Under the pieces are notes generated by a model. That model made no database searches and had not been told where the DNA came from. It saw only the letters and a list, made by a program, of their open reading frames with translations. A stretch of 64,000 bases of DNA from Mycoplasmataceae bacterium (GTDB lineage: Bacteria; Bacillota_I; Bacilli_A; Mycoplasmatales; Mycoplasmoidaceae): NCBI GenBank assembly GCA_031257095.1, contig JAIRPI010000011.1:62001-126000 (forward strand). Direction: 5' to 3'. Below, in pieces: positions 19,099-30,241 of this stretch. The translations under genes and the position numbers were made by a program. Each line of letters starts with the position of its first letter. Within the stretch, counting starts at the first letter, position 1.

Positions 19099-21009
19099 AT
19101 GGAAAAGAACCAATTTGATTCATTGATTAATCAAATAATTGATAGTGCAGATATTGTGCAAATAATTGGTAGTTTTATTCCATTAAAGAAACATGGTTCT
19201 GAATATTTAGCCGTTTGTCCGTTTCATCAAGACACAAACCCTTCTTTACACATTTCTACAAAAAAGAAAATATTTAAATGTTTTGTTTGTAAAAAAGGTG
19301 GAAATGTCATTACTTTTGTGCAGTTGTTTAAAAAAGTTCCTTTTTTAAAAGCTGCTGAAGAAGTTGCTCGCTTATCAGGTTTAGAACATCTTGCCAACCA
19401 ACTAACGCAAAGTAGTAGTTCTTATCTAAACCCTGCTTTGAAAAGAATTATTGCCGCTAACGAACAAGCAAATCTTTGGTATCAAAAATTTCTTCGTGAT
19501 CAAACCAACCAAGACAAGTTAGATTATTTAATTAAACGTTTTAAAAATAAACAAATTCTTGTTGATTTTGGTATTGGTTATGCTACAAAGCAAAATCAAC
19601 AAGATTATATTTATCGTATCTTAACTAATAAAGATAATATTTTAGGTGAAAACGTTAGCGATGATATTATTTTTAATGACAAGGAACTTGACGATGCTGG
19701 ATTAATCAACATTTTTGATAATGCAATCAAAGATGTTATGATTAATCGAATTACTTTTCCAATTCATAACGCAAGTGGTAATTTAATTGGTTTTTCTGGG
19801 CGAAGTATTACCGACGATTCGGCTAAATACTTAAATACAAGAGAAACAAAATTATTTAAAAAAAATCAGCTCCTTTTTAATTTTTACCGGGCAAAACAAT
19901 CATGTGTTGATAATTTAATTATTACCGAAGGTTTTGCTGACACCATTGCTTATCACCAAAGTAACTTGCCATTTGTTGTTAGTTTGATGGGAACGGCTTT
20001 ATCTAACTATCATTTAATATTAATTAATCGCCAATTACCATCGTGTTCAACAATTGTTTTATCTTTAGATAATGACCAAGCTGGTGTTGATAGTACAATA
20101 CAAATTGGCCAACAATTATTAGCCAAAGGAATAAATGTTGAAGTAGTTGACTATGATTTATTAACCCAAAAAGATCCTGATGAAATTTTTCAATCCTACG
20201 GTTCATCAAAACTACAAGAGATTTATAATAAGCGTTTAGATTTTATTTCATGAATAATTAAAAAAACCTTATCAACTTCTTTATCACCCCCCGCACTTAA
20301 AAAACAAGTTGAATACATTTTAAAACTAATGGTGGAATTTAATGATTTAACGGTACTTGACCGTTCCCGTCATTTAAATGAAATTGCCAATAAAACAACC
20401 ATCCCTGTTAACGATTTACAAACAAAAATAGATTTGTTAACTAACAAATCTAGCAGATCACCATATAATACCGCTAATCCAAAATCCACACTCAGACATT
20501 TGCCGGAAGATCGGTTAGCAATTGAATATGTTAATGCGCTAATAGATATTTACAATAAATTAATTATCTTCTTATTAGCAAATAATCATTTTATTACTAA
20601 CCCCAAATTATCTGAAGATATTTTAAGTTATGATATTGACGATTCAATAAGCCCTCATATTAAAATAATCAAAGCGATGAAATTATTTTTCAAAGAAAAT
20701 CATGCAATTTCATGCGAGCAATTATTGCAAATATTAGCCGATAGTCGTGATAAGTCTATTGATCAAAATATTCAAGAAACCTATCAACAAGCAATTAATA
20801 TTATTAATAATTTCATTATTAATAAAACTTATACACCATCATCGCACATTGAAAAAACGACGGAGTTCACTAACTTGCTTGCTGAAGTTGTCGAACAAAT
20901 ATATGAAGTACGTAACAAAAAAATTGATGAAGAAGAGAATGACGATAATAAAATTGTAATGAAAACAAAATTAATCGAATGGTATAATAAAAAAAATAAT
21001 CAACAATAA
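19099..21009 (+). CDS. dnaG: DNA primase
   Basis: 636 residues; makes RNA primers at the fork. N-terminal CHC2 zinc finger (Cys40, His43, Cys61, Cys64), catalytic core with TOPRIM motifs ITEGFADTIAY and LSLDNDQAG, and a C-terminal helicase-interaction domain rich in helices. Overlapping frames in the 3' part are shadows. A C6 run at 20287 is too short to suggest phase variation. Confidence 0.95.
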
Positions 21010-21010
21010 T

Positions 21011-21721
21011 ATGACTCCACACATAGCAGCGAAGAAAAACGAAATTGCCAAAACGGTACTAATGGCCGGTGATCCTAAACGAATTCAATGAATCGCTACT
21101 AACTACCTAAAAAAAGCTAAACTAGTTAGTGATGTCCGTTGTGCTTGCGTTTACACCGGTTTTTATAAAGGCAAACGCATTAGCATTATGGCTCACGGCA
21201 TGGGTATTCCATCGATTGGAATTTATTCTTATGAACTATATAAGTTCTATGGCGTAAAAAACATTATTAGAGCCGGAACATGCGGTTCTTATTTAGAAAA
21301 TGCTGATGTTGGTAGTTTAATGATTGCTGACACCGCTTTTAGTTCATCGTTGTTTGCTAAAGATGTTGGTGTACAAACAAAAAATGGTGTATTATCAGCA
21401 GCAAAAAAACTAGTTGAAAAAACAAAAGTTATTGCTAAACAAATGCACTTACCAATTATTGTTGGCAAGATATTATCTCACGATGTTTTTTATACCGCTG
21501 CACCATGAAATGTAGTTAAAAAATCTAGTCCAAATTTAATGGGCGTAGAGATGGAGGCTTTTGCTTTATATGCTAATGCTATAAAATTAGGTTGTAATGC
21601 CTTGACGATCTTAACCGTTAGCAATTCGTTCATATCAAATAACGAAATGACTGCGCAAGAAAGAACAACGTCATTAAAAAATATGATTGAATTAAGCCTA
21701 AACGTGGCGATTAGTTTGTAA
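21011..21721 (+). CDS. deoD: Purine nucleoside phosphorylase DeoD-type
   Basis: 236 residues. Phosphorolysis of purine (deoxy)nucleosides to base plus (deoxy)ribose 1-phosphate. Conserved segments are MAGDPKRIQWIA, AHGMGIPSIGIYSYEL, IIRAGTCGSY and the nucleoside-binding MGVEMEAFALY. It begins one base after dnaG. Works with DeoA and DeoC (about 61 kb) in nucleoside salvage. Its last 24 bases overlap the end of the convergent MATE gene. Confidence 0.93.
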
Positions 21722-23314
21722 TTTTTTTGTTTTGCAATTTTTATGTAAATAAATAATTGATCATATATTACATATGATTGCTGCGATACTAGCAATAATA
21801 ATTGGCGCACAAATAAACAATCATGGGTTGTTAGTGGTTTTGGCAATATATTCGGCTAAAAAGATTATTGGTATATAGCAAATTATTCCATACATTATTC
21901 CATTGATACATGCCTTTCACCATTGGTTAGTTGATTGGAATAACATCATCGCTGCCACGGTTAAACCAACCGGTAGACACACAATTAGATTAATCATCAA
22001 TACTTTTTTCGCATCATCTAAATTACGAACACTAAATAATGTTAACAATTGTGTGTTTAATGCTACCCCACATAATAAAAATACAAATATGGCTCAACCA
22101 ATCATTATTAATGATAAACAGAGGTATGAGCTTCTAACTCGTTGTCAATTTCCTGCACCATAATTGTAAGCACTAACCGTTCGTGCCCCATTAGTTGATG
22201 AAAGTGCAGCCGTAAATAATAATGTCACAATGGGATTTACTGCGCCATAAATACTTTGGAATTCTGCTCCTTTATTTGTCACACTAATAATTAATGCTAC
22301 TTGCAAAGTAGTGCCAACGGCAATCGAAATATTTCTTAAAAATGAGCATAAACCTAATTTACATAACGTTCAATACTCCTTAAAATTGAAAATAAATTTC
22401 TTTAAATCACTTAATATTAAATTAGTGCTTTTCTTTTTATCTAAATATCATATGTAAACAAAGCACATACAAAGATTCAATAATCATCCGCAACAAGTTG
22501 CTAACCCCCCGGCAAATGTATTCATTTTTGCATATCTAAGAAATATAAAATCCAATAGGATATTAAAAACGTTGCAAATAATTGCAAACATCATAACCGT
22601 CATTTGTTTTGCTTCAGCAATTACTAGTAAAGTTATAAAACTAGAAAAGATCGCAAAGACACATCCAACACCGATGGTGTAGATAAATTGGCGACTAAAT
22701 GTATAAACTGTATTAAAATATTTAGTATAGAAATCTCGAACAACATCTAATCGATGTTGATCTAATCATCCTAGTTTTTGTAATTCATTAATTTTATTTG
22801 TAATAACGTTTCCTTGTTCAAATCTAATAAATGCATCACAACTTGCACAAATAATAACCATTAGTAATAAACTTATAAATAAATTACATCAAAAACCAGT
22901 TATTCATGTTTTCCTAGCCATCGCAAAGTTTTTCTGTCCATTGTATCGATTGTAATTAACGGCTGTTCCATTACCAACTAATAATGCTGTGGCATTAATA
23001 ATGATGGTAACCGGCGCACAATATGCTACGGAAGTTCTTACAAGTTCACTAATATCTGGCACTAATAAATTAACACTAGCAAAATCTGTACGAATCTTGT
23101 TATATTCAGTTAATAATTCATTCCCTCATAATTTTTCTGGCGTAAAGTGTTCGGGAATAAATTTAACCATCATTAATTGGTCAGCAAAAATAAATAACCC
23201 AGTCATTAAACCTAAAACAATTGATGGTAAAGCGAACGATAGAATTGCTAATCATATATTACGATCATATAACAATCTTTTTTGTCGCTCAATTGCTTTT
23301 GTAGAAAAACCCAC
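21698..23314 (-). CDS. MATE-family multidrug/Na+ efflux transporter
   Basis: 538 residues with about 12 hydrophobic segments, read with TGA as Trp. A family-like N-terminus reads PSIVLGLMTGLFIFADQLMMVK, and each half has a polar loop. A C-terminal SSTNGARTVSAYNYGAGNW segment matches the MATE repeat (xxSYNYGAxxxxR). Starts at GTG 23314, 6 bases after a TATAAT box, with no ribosome site. The substrate cannot be inferred. It ends at TAG inside the last codons of deoD on the other strand. Confidence 0.85.
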
Positions 23315-23320
23315 GAGGTA

Positions 23321-23326
23321 ATTATA
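23321..23326 (-). promoter_or_regulatory. -10 box of the MATE gene (leaderless GTG start)
   Basis: TATAAT on the minus strand, 6 bases before GTG 23314. It supports this GTG as the start. Confidence 0.55.
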
Positions 23327-23385
23327 TGTTTTCTAATTATTTTATATAGATGCACTAACCCATATTAATCACAATTAATAAATAA

Positions 23386-23391
23386 TATAAT
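23386..23391 (+). promoter_or_regulatory. -10 box of ptsI (leaderless GTG start)
   Basis: TATAAT, 7 bases before GTG 23399, with no Shine-Dalgarno site. Confidence 0.55.
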
Positions 23392-23398
23392 ATTTCTT

Positions 23399-25123
23399 GT
23401 GTCAAATATAACAAAAGGAATTGCAGCTAGCGACGGTGTTTCATTATGTTCGGCTTATGTTTTAGTTGAGCCAGCATTTAACATTGATAAGACAAATAAT
23501 GCTAACCCAGAAATTGAACTAGCAAACTACCAACAAGCTGTTGCCAATACCAAGCAACAATTAATTAATATTAAAGAAGTAGCCAACAAAACAATTGGCG
23601 AAGAAAAAGCGGCTGTTTTTGAAGCCCATGTCCAATTGGCTGATGATCCAGAAATTAGTCAAGCTGTTGCGCAAATGATTAATGAACAAAAAGTATCAGC
23701 AGCATTTGCCGTTGAGACTATTTATGATCAATACCATAACACGTTTAGGCAAATGGAAGATGCTTATTTTAAAGAACGAGCCGCTGATATTTTAGATGTT
23801 AAAAAACGCTTGTTAAGCAATATTTTACATGTTGATTTACCAAATATTTTTGCCATCAAACAAGAAGTAATTATTGTCGCTAACGATTTAGCACCAAGCC
23901 AAACCGCATTGTTAGATAAGAAATATGTTAAAGGATTCATTACGCAACTAGGGGGAAGAACATCGCATTCAGCGATTATGGCAAGAACATTAGAAATACC
24001 GGCTATTGTTGGCGTTAATGAATGTACATCATTAATTAAAACTGGCGATTTAATTGGGATGGATGGAGCAACTGGTGAAATTGAAATTAATCCAACTAAT
24101 AAAAATACATGGGTTGATAAACAAAGCCATTATCTTCAACAAAAAGAAGAATTAAAATCTTTTATTAATGCCAACAGCGTAACAACCGATAACCACACAG
24201 TAAAACTAGAAGCCAATATTGGTCGTCCAGAGGATGTTAATAAAGCATTAGCAAATGGGGCAGAAGGGATTGGTTTATTTAGGAGTGAGTTCTTATACAT
24301 GGACAATGACCATTGACCAACCGAACAAGAACAATACGAAGCCTATAAGAAAGTATTAGAAGATATGGGTGAGAAGGAAGTTATTATTAGAACATTAGAT
24401 ATTGGTGGTGATAAAAAACTTCCTTACTATACCTTTGAAGAAGAAATGAACCCCTTCCTTGGTTATCGGGCAATTAGATTTTGTTTAGATAATAAAGAAA
24501 TTTTTAAAACCCAATTGCGTGCTTTAGGACGAGCAAGTGTTTATGGTAGTTTATGAATTATGTTCCCGATGATTGCGACAATTGATGAATTTAAAGAAGC
24601 TAAAGCTTTTGCTTTATCTGTTTTTGAACAACTAAAAAACGAAGGACACAAAGTAGCAGATAATATTAAAATCGGAGCAATGGTAGAAATTCCATCAATT
24701 GCCATTGCAGCTGATTTATTTGCAAAATATTGTGATTTCTTTTCAATTGGTACAAACGATCTTAATCAATATTCTTTTGCTTGTGACCGGATGAGCAAAA
24801 AAGTTGCTTATTTATATCAACCAAACAACCCATCCTTACTAAGATTAGTCAAAACGACAATTGCTGGTGGACATTTACATAATAAAATAACAGGAATGTG
24901 TGGGGAAATGGCTGGGGACATAATGTCTGTGCCCTTACTATTAGGTTTAGGATTAGATGCTTTTAGTATGTCGGCAACTTCTATCCCAAAAGCAAGAAGA
25001 TTAATTAGTAAACTAAATTATAAAGAATGTCAAGAATTAGCGAATCAAGCAATTCTTTGTGATTCAATTAATGATGTCAACGAATTAGTTAATAGCTTCT
25101 TAAAGCAACGCAATTTAATGTAA
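23399..25123 (+). CDS. ptsI: Phosphoenolpyruvate-protein phosphotransferase (PTS enzyme I)
   Basis: 574 residues. It transfers phosphate from PEP to HPr to drive sugar uptake. The phospho-acceptor His190 lies in [21 protein letters not shown] is the PEP-binding family segment, and the C-terminal PEP-binding barrel has the [10 protein letters not shown] signature and catalytic [11 protein letters not shown] start. ptsH is not adjacent. Two TGA codons are Trp. Confidence 0.95.
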
Positions 25124-25145
25124 ATTTTAAACGTTATTTTTCTAT

Positions 25146-25235
25146 TTTTACGCTCATAAAATCTTAAAATTTTAAAAATCTTTGAGAAAAATGGGTGAAA
25201 TTCTTGTAAATATATGTGTAGGAGTAAAAAAGAAA
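25146..25235 (+). repeat. Conserved upstream box of the coiled-coil family (copy D)
   Basis: TTTACGCTC, AAAATTTTAAAAATCTTTGA and GTGAAATTCTTGTAAATATA, then TAGGAGTAAAA before ATG 25236. Confidence 0.65.
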
Positions 25236-25553
25236 ATGAAAAGTAATAAAGAATATAAAATAACAAAATCTAGTTATTCAAGACTAATCGGTGCTATTTT
25301 TGAATGTGTTATAATAAATAAGACTGTGAATAAACCACCAATTTGATTCCAAGAATTTGAAAAGAGGAATAACGCTAGGCTTGATAGAATCGAAACTCGT
25401 TTATTAGAGAACGATGCAAGGTGAGCAAAACAAGAAGAATTCAATAAACATCAAGAACAGTTTAATAAATCTCAACTAGAGTTTAATAAAGAAGTTAAAG
25501 ATTTTATGAAATATGTGGTTGGTGTTTTCCAAAGGAACAACCTAAAATAGACG
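25236..25553 (+). CDS. Small coiled-coil paralog, copy D (105 aa)
   Basis: Conserved head (MKSNKEYKITKSSYSRLIGA; NKPPIWFQEFEKRNNAR), then LDRIETRLLENDARW heptads, a FNKHQEQFNKSQLEFNKEV block and the FQRNNLK ending. The tail matches copy B closely. It lies in tandem with copy E, 122 bases apart and each with its own upstream box, which points to recent local duplication. Confidence 0.75.
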
Positions 25554-25590
25554 TTCCTTTATACGAAGATCTAACTTTGTTGTTTATATA

Positions 25591-25675
25591 TTTACCCTCG
25601 TAAAATTTAGAAATTTTAAAAATCTTTGAGAATAATGGGTGAAATTCTTGTAAATATATATAGAGGAACATAAGA
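25591..25675 (+). repeat. Conserved upstream box of the coiled-coil family (copy E)
   Basis: TTTACCCTCG, AAATTTTAAAAATCTTTGAG and GTGAAATTCTTGTAAATATA, then AGAGGAACAT before ATG 25676. Confidence 0.65.
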
Positions 25676-25948
25676 ATGAAAGAAAATAAGGAATATGAAA
25701 TAACAAAATCTAGTTATTCAAGACTAATCGGTGCTATTTTTGAATGTGTTATAATTAATAAGATTGTGAATAAACCACCAATTTGATTTCAAGAATTTGA
25801 AAAACGTAATGATGCTCGTTGAGCTGAAAACGACGCACGATGAGCAAAACAGGAAGAATTTAATAAATATGTTGGTGATTTTATTAAACAACAAGTTGAA
25901 TTCAATAAACATGTAATAGATGTTTTTAAAAGAAACAACCTAAAATAA
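25676..25948 (+). CDS. Small coiled-coil paralog, copy E (90 aa)
   Basis: Conserved head as in copy D, then a doubled ARWxxND/ARWAKQEEF block and FNKYVGDFIKQQVEFNKHV with the FKRNNLK ending shared with copy C. Ends 16 bases before the convergent ychF stop. Confidence 0.75.
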
Positions 25949-25964
25949 TAATATAGTTTTTATT

Positions 25965-27065
25965 TTAAACATTAAATCTAAAATGACATACATCACCATC
26001 ATTAATTAAATAGTTTTTACCTTCAATACGAACTTTTCCAGCCTCTCTAACAGCTAGTTCAGTTTTTAATTCTAATAAATCCTCACAACTCATGATTTCG
26101 GCTTTAATGAACCCTTTTTCAAAGTCAGAGTGGATAACTCCCGCACATTGTGGGGCAGTCATCCCGTTAACATAAGTTCATGCTTTTACTTCCGATTTAC
26201 CAAATGTAAAAAATGTTTTTAAATTTAATAATTTATATGTTGCTTTTATTAAATTATCTAATCCTGATTGTTTAATGTTTAAATCTTCTAAAAACATTTG
26301 CTTATCATCGTTAGTCAATTTAGAGATCTCATATTCAATCGCAATTGACAAACCAATAATTTGGCAATTGTTTTCTTTGGCAAAAGTGAATAATGCTTGG
26401 TAATGAGGTGACTGTTTGGGGTCAGCCACATACTTCTCATCAACATTAGCGATATATAACATTGGTTTAATAGTTAACAAGTTATAACTTGTAATTAATT
26501 GTTTTTCTTCATCGGTTAAATTTGCATTGCTAGCAAATTTTTCTGCTTTTAATTGCTCCATTATTTTTCTACATGCACTTTCTTCTACTAAAGCAACTTT
26601 ATCACCACTTTTTGCTTTAGTAACGACGCGTGAAAATCTTTTTCCAATTAGTTCATAGTCACTAAGAATTAATTCGATATTAACAATTTTAGCATCACGC
26701 ACTGGATCAACGCCACTCATAACATGAGTTATTTGTTGATTATCAAAGCATCGAACAACATGGCAAATAGCATTTGTTTCTCGAATGTTAGTTAAAAACT
26801 TATTGCCCAATCCTTCCCCCTTGCTAGCACCAGCAACTAGTCCAGCAATATCAACAAATGTACATGTTGCTGGTGTAGTCTTATCAGGGTTGATTAATGA
26901 TGCTAGCTTATATAACCGTTCATCATTTACATAAACAACACCGACATTGGGATTAATTGTTGCAAAAGGATAGTTAGCCGCTTCAACTTGTGAATTTGTT
27001 ATTGTATTAAATAATGTTGATTTACCAACATTAGGTAAGCCAACAATTCCTGCTGATAATCCCAT
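25965..27065 (-). CDS. ychF: Redox/ribosome-associated GTPase-ATPase YchF (Obg family)
   Basis: 366 residues. Walker [12 protein letters not shown] at about 9-19, switch [17 protein letters not shown], nucleotide-base motif NVDEKY in place of NKxD (YchF prefers ATP), and a C-terminal TGS domain ending [10 protein letters not shown]. Conserved translation-associated protein. A TATAAT box ends 8 bases before the ATG. Confidence 0.94.
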
Positions 27066-27073
27066 TGGAATAA

Positions 27074-27079
27074 ATTATA
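27074..27079 (-). promoter_or_regulatory. -10 box of ychF (leaderless)
   Basis: TATAAT on the minus strand, 8 bases before ATG 27065. Confidence 0.5.
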
Positions 27080-27123
27080 TATTATTCGTAAAGTCGTTAT
27101 CGCTATTGTTTATTGCTAACTTA

Positions 27124-27129
27124 TATAAT
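27124..27129 (+). promoter_or_regulatory. -10 box of guaA (leaderless)
   Basis: TATAAT, 7 bases before ATG 27137. It lies downstream of the alternative in-frame ATG at 27113 and so argues for 27137 as the real start. Confidence 0.6.
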
Positions 27130-27136
27130 AAACTTA

Positions 27137-28669
27137 ATGAAGAAAATAATCGTTGTAGATTTTGGTAGCCAATATAACCAGCTCATTGTTCGTCGCGTTC
27201 GTGAGTTAGGGATATATAGTGAATTAGTCAACAACAAAAAAGCATTTGATAAGATTAAAAATGATAAAGATGTTGTTGGGATCATTTTTTCTGGTGGTCC
27301 AGATTCAGTTTATTTAAATAATAGTCTATCAATCGATAAGAATATTTACCAATTACATATTCCTATATTAGGAATATGTTATGGTATGCAATTGATTAGT
27401 CATCAACTTGGTGGAAAGGTTGGTAATTCAACAAAAAGAGAATATGGTAATACCCAAATAAACATTAACGATTGTCCATTGACTAAAAAAATTCCAAGTA
27501 AAACTATTGTTTGAATGAGCCATGGAGATTATGTTATTAAACCACCAGTTGGTTTTAAAACATACGCTAACTCACCAACGTGTAATCACGTTATTATTGG
27601 TGATGACAAACGAAAAATATATGCTGTCCAATTTCACCCCGAGGTTTCACATACTATGTGTGGCACCACAATTCTTGAAAATTTTATTAAGAATATTTGT
27701 GGTGTTAAAAATAAGAGTTGAAATATGCATTCATTTATCCAAAATGAATGTGAACATATAAACAAACTTGTTGGTGATAAAGATCAAGTTTTATGTGCTT
27801 TAAGTGGTGGGGTTGATTCCGCGGTGACAGCAGCTATCATTGCTAAAACAATTAATAAACGTTTGACATGTCTTTTTGTTGATCATGGTTTATTACGTAA
27901 AAATGAAGCCAACGATGTGATTAAAACATTTAAAAATCAATTTGATGTTAACTTTATAAAAGTCGATGCTAAAAAACGATTTTTAACGAAGTTAAAAAAT
28001 ATTACTAATCCTGAGCAAAAAAGGAAAATTATTGGGAAGGAATTTATTAATGTTTTTGAAGAACAAATTAAAAAACATCCTAACTTAAAATGATTAGCAC
28101 AAGGAACACTATATACCGATGTGATTGAATCGGGTACGAATACAGCTCAAACAATTAAATCACATCATAATGTTGGTGGGTTGCCAAAAAACATGAAATT
28201 AAAACTTATTGAACCATTAGCAACATTATTTAAAGATGAAGTGCGTTTATTAGGTAGAGAATTAGGATTACCAGTTAACTTGGTTAACCGCCAACCATTC
28301 CCTGGTCCTGGCTTAGCTGTTAGAATTGTCGGAGCAATTACCCCTGAAAAAATAAAGATTGTTCAAGATGCTGATTGAATTTTACAAGAAGAAATTAAGA
28401 AGCATGGATTGCACAATAGTATTTGACAATATTTTGCTTTATTACCAGGCGTAAAAACAGTTGGTGTTAAAGGTGATCAACGAGCATATGATTATGTTGT
28501 TGCTATTAGAGCAGTAACTAGCAAAGATGGTATGACTGCTGACTATGCGAAGATACCTTATAATGTGCTAGATATTATCTCTAATAGAATTGTTAACGAA
28601 GTTAAAGGTGTTAGTAGGGTTGTTTACGATATTACTTCTAAACCACCAGCAACAATTGAGTGAGAATAA
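27137..28669 (+). CDS. guaA: GMP synthase (glutamine-hydrolysing)
   Basis: 510 residues. It converts XMP to GMP. Glutaminase domain with nucleophile Cys81 in GICYGMQ and HPE in [11 protein letters not shown]-loop SGGVDSAV in the ATP-pyrophosphatase domain, and a C-terminal dimerisation domain ending KPPATIEWE. Several Trp codons are TGA. Confidence 0.96.
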
Positions 28670-28762
28670 TTAGTTAAAATCATTACCTAATAGGCATGAT
28701 AATTTCTCGAGATATTTAATATACACATTGCTATATAGAATAAATAATCACTACTATTATTT

Positions 28763-28786
28763 CAATTTTTAACATGTTAAAAATTG
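28763..28786. repeat. 24-base perfect palindrome between guaA and mraZ
   Basis: CAATTTTTAACA is followed directly by its exact reverse complement. It could fold as a 10-bp stem with a 4-base loop or act as a dimeric protein site. No U-run follows, so a classical terminator is doubtful. It lies about 100 bases before mraZ. Confidence 0.5.
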
Positions 28787-28835
28787 TTGCTTAAAAAATA
28801 TTTCAAAAAAGTTTTACTTTTTTTAATATTTGTAT

Positions 28836-28841
28836 TATAAT
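28836..28841 (+). promoter_or_regulatory. -10 box of the mraZ operon
   Basis: TATAAT with a weak TTTTAC -35 about 18 bases upstream. Predicted start near 28848, at the left edge of the MraZ boxes. Confidence 0.6.
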
Positions 28842-28848
28842 GTGTATT

Positions 28849-28865
28849 AAAGTGGGAGAAAGTGG
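28849..28865 (+). promoter_or_regulatory. MraZ operator (two AAAGTGG boxes)
   Basis: AAAGTGG occurs twice with a 10-base period (28849-28855 and 28859-28865), between the -10 and the mraZ ATG. Repeats of this kind are the known binding sites of mollicute MraZ. The second box also overlaps the ribosome site, so autoregulation is expected. Confidence 0.75.
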
Positions 28866-28866
28866 T

Positions 28867-29298
28867 ATGTTGTTAGGAAAATTTAAACATAGCATTGATA
28901 ACAAAAATCGTTTAGTTCTTCCTGCTAAATTTTTATTACAATTAGACAAGACAATTTACTTAAGTAAAGGATTTGATGGATGTCTAGAAATACGTAACGG
29001 TGATGAGTTTAAAAAACGATATGAGGAATTAAGTAAATTGTCAGAGAACAAGAAAGATACGCGTGATGCTTCACGTGTATATTTCATGAACACGCAAGAA
29101 ATTAAGATTGATAGCGCAAAAAGAATTTTAATTCCTAACGATTTGTTAAATGCGGCCGACATTAAGAGCACGGTAATTATTATTGGTGTTGGTAATAAAG
29201 TTGAAATTTGGGATGAAAAAAGATTTAATGCTTTTGAAAAGAATATTACCCCAATGTACGAACAAATCGTTGAGCGATTAGAGGATAAGAATGATTAA
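28867..29298 (+). CDS. mraZ: Transcriptional regulator MraZ
   Basis: 143 residues with two SpoVT/AbrB-like halves: FKHSIDNKNRLVLPAKF near the start and IDSAKRILIPNDLL in the middle. It controls the division operon through the boxes just upstream. The start at ATG 28867 follows the MraZ boxes; the upstream ATG at 28840 would overlap the -10 and is rejected. Overlaps rsmH by 8 bases. Confidence 0.95.
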   Translation: MLLGKFKHSIDNKNRLVLPAKFLLQLDKTIYLSKGFDGCLEIRNGDEFKKRYEELSKLSENKKDTRDASRVYFMNTQEIKIDSAKRILIPNDLLNAADIKSTVIIIGVGNKVEIWDEKRFNAFEKNITPMYEQIVERLEDKND

Positions 29299-30241
29299 TA
29301 ATTTACAAATCCATAAACCTGTTTTGCTAAACGAAGTAATTAAACTAATTAATGTTAAGCCTAACGGGACATATGTTGATTGCACCGCGGGTTTTGGCGG
29401 GCATAGTCAAGCAATCGCTAGTAAATTATCAAAGCAAGGGCGATTAATCTGCATTGATCAAGATCAAGATGCAGTTGATTATTTAAAAAAATTGTTTAAC
29501 AACGACCAGAGAATAGAAGTTGTGCATGACAACTTTGCTAATGTTAAAAGCATTTTTAAACAATGCAATATTCAAAAAGCTGACGGAGTTATTGTTGATC
29601 TTGGTGTGTCAAGTTTAATGTTTGATGAACCAACAAGGGGTTTTAGTTATCACAATGATGGTCCGCTAGATATGCGCATGAACCAAAAATTATCAACAAC
29701 CGCGGCTGATGTAATTAATAAATATAGTCAAAAACAATTAATTGAGATCTTTAAGAAATATGGTGAAATTAAAGATTGTTATAGTGTTGTTAATAAGATT
29801 ATTAGTTCACGACTAATTGCCACAATAACAACAACTAAACAACTAGTTGATATCATTAAAGCTAGTGTCAATCCAAAATTACTCCATACTATAAAACACC
29901 CAGCGCGTCAATACTTTCAAGCAATTAGAATTTATGTAAATGACGAATTAAATATTTTACATTCATTTTTAGAAGTTGTTAGTCAATTAATTGCACTTAA
30001 TGGAACATTAGCTATCATTAGCTTTCATTCATTAGAAGATAAAATAATTAAAGACCGTTTTAATTTTTTAACAACTAGCCATTTACCTAAAGAAGTGCCA
30101 TTAGTTGAAACTCCACCATTTCAATTAATTACAAAAAAACCAATCACCCCAACCAAAAAAGAAATGACAATTAATCGACGAAGCCGTTCAGCGAAATTAC
30201 GCGCAATTAAAAGAATTCACAACCAGGAGCAATATGTTTAA
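29291..30241 (+). CDS. rsmH: 16S rRNA (cytosine1402-N4)-methyltransferase RsmH
   Basis: 316 residues. AdoMet-binding motif VDCTAGFGGHSQAI near residue 30, DLGVSSLMFDEPTRGFSY, the HPARQYFQAIRIYVN segment and the C-terminal ISFHSLEDKIIKDRF. Second gene of the mraZ operon, overlapping both neighbours by 8 bases. Confidence 0.96.
   Translation: MINNLQIHKPVLLNEVIKLINVKPNGTYVDCTAGFGGHSQAIASKLSKQGRLICIDQDQDAVDYLKKLFNNDQRIEVVHDNFANVKSIFKQCNIQKADGVIVDLGVSSLMFDEPTRGFSYHNDGPLDMRMNQKLSTTAADVINKYSQKQLIEIFKKYGEIKDCYSVVNKIISSRLIATITTTKQLVDIIKASVNPKLLHTIKHPARQYFQAIRIYVNDELNILHSFLEVVSQLIALNGTLAIISFHSLEDKIIKDRFNFLTTSHLPKEVPLVETPPFQLITKKPITPTKKEMTINRRSRSAKLRAIKRIHNQEQYV

Noticed and set aside
25146-25948. CRISPR-like or insertion-sequence reading of the repeats
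   Set aside because: The repeats are ~85-base gene-associated boxes in two or three copies, each followed by a coding gene. There are no regular spacers, no cas genes, no terminal inverted repeats and no transposase.
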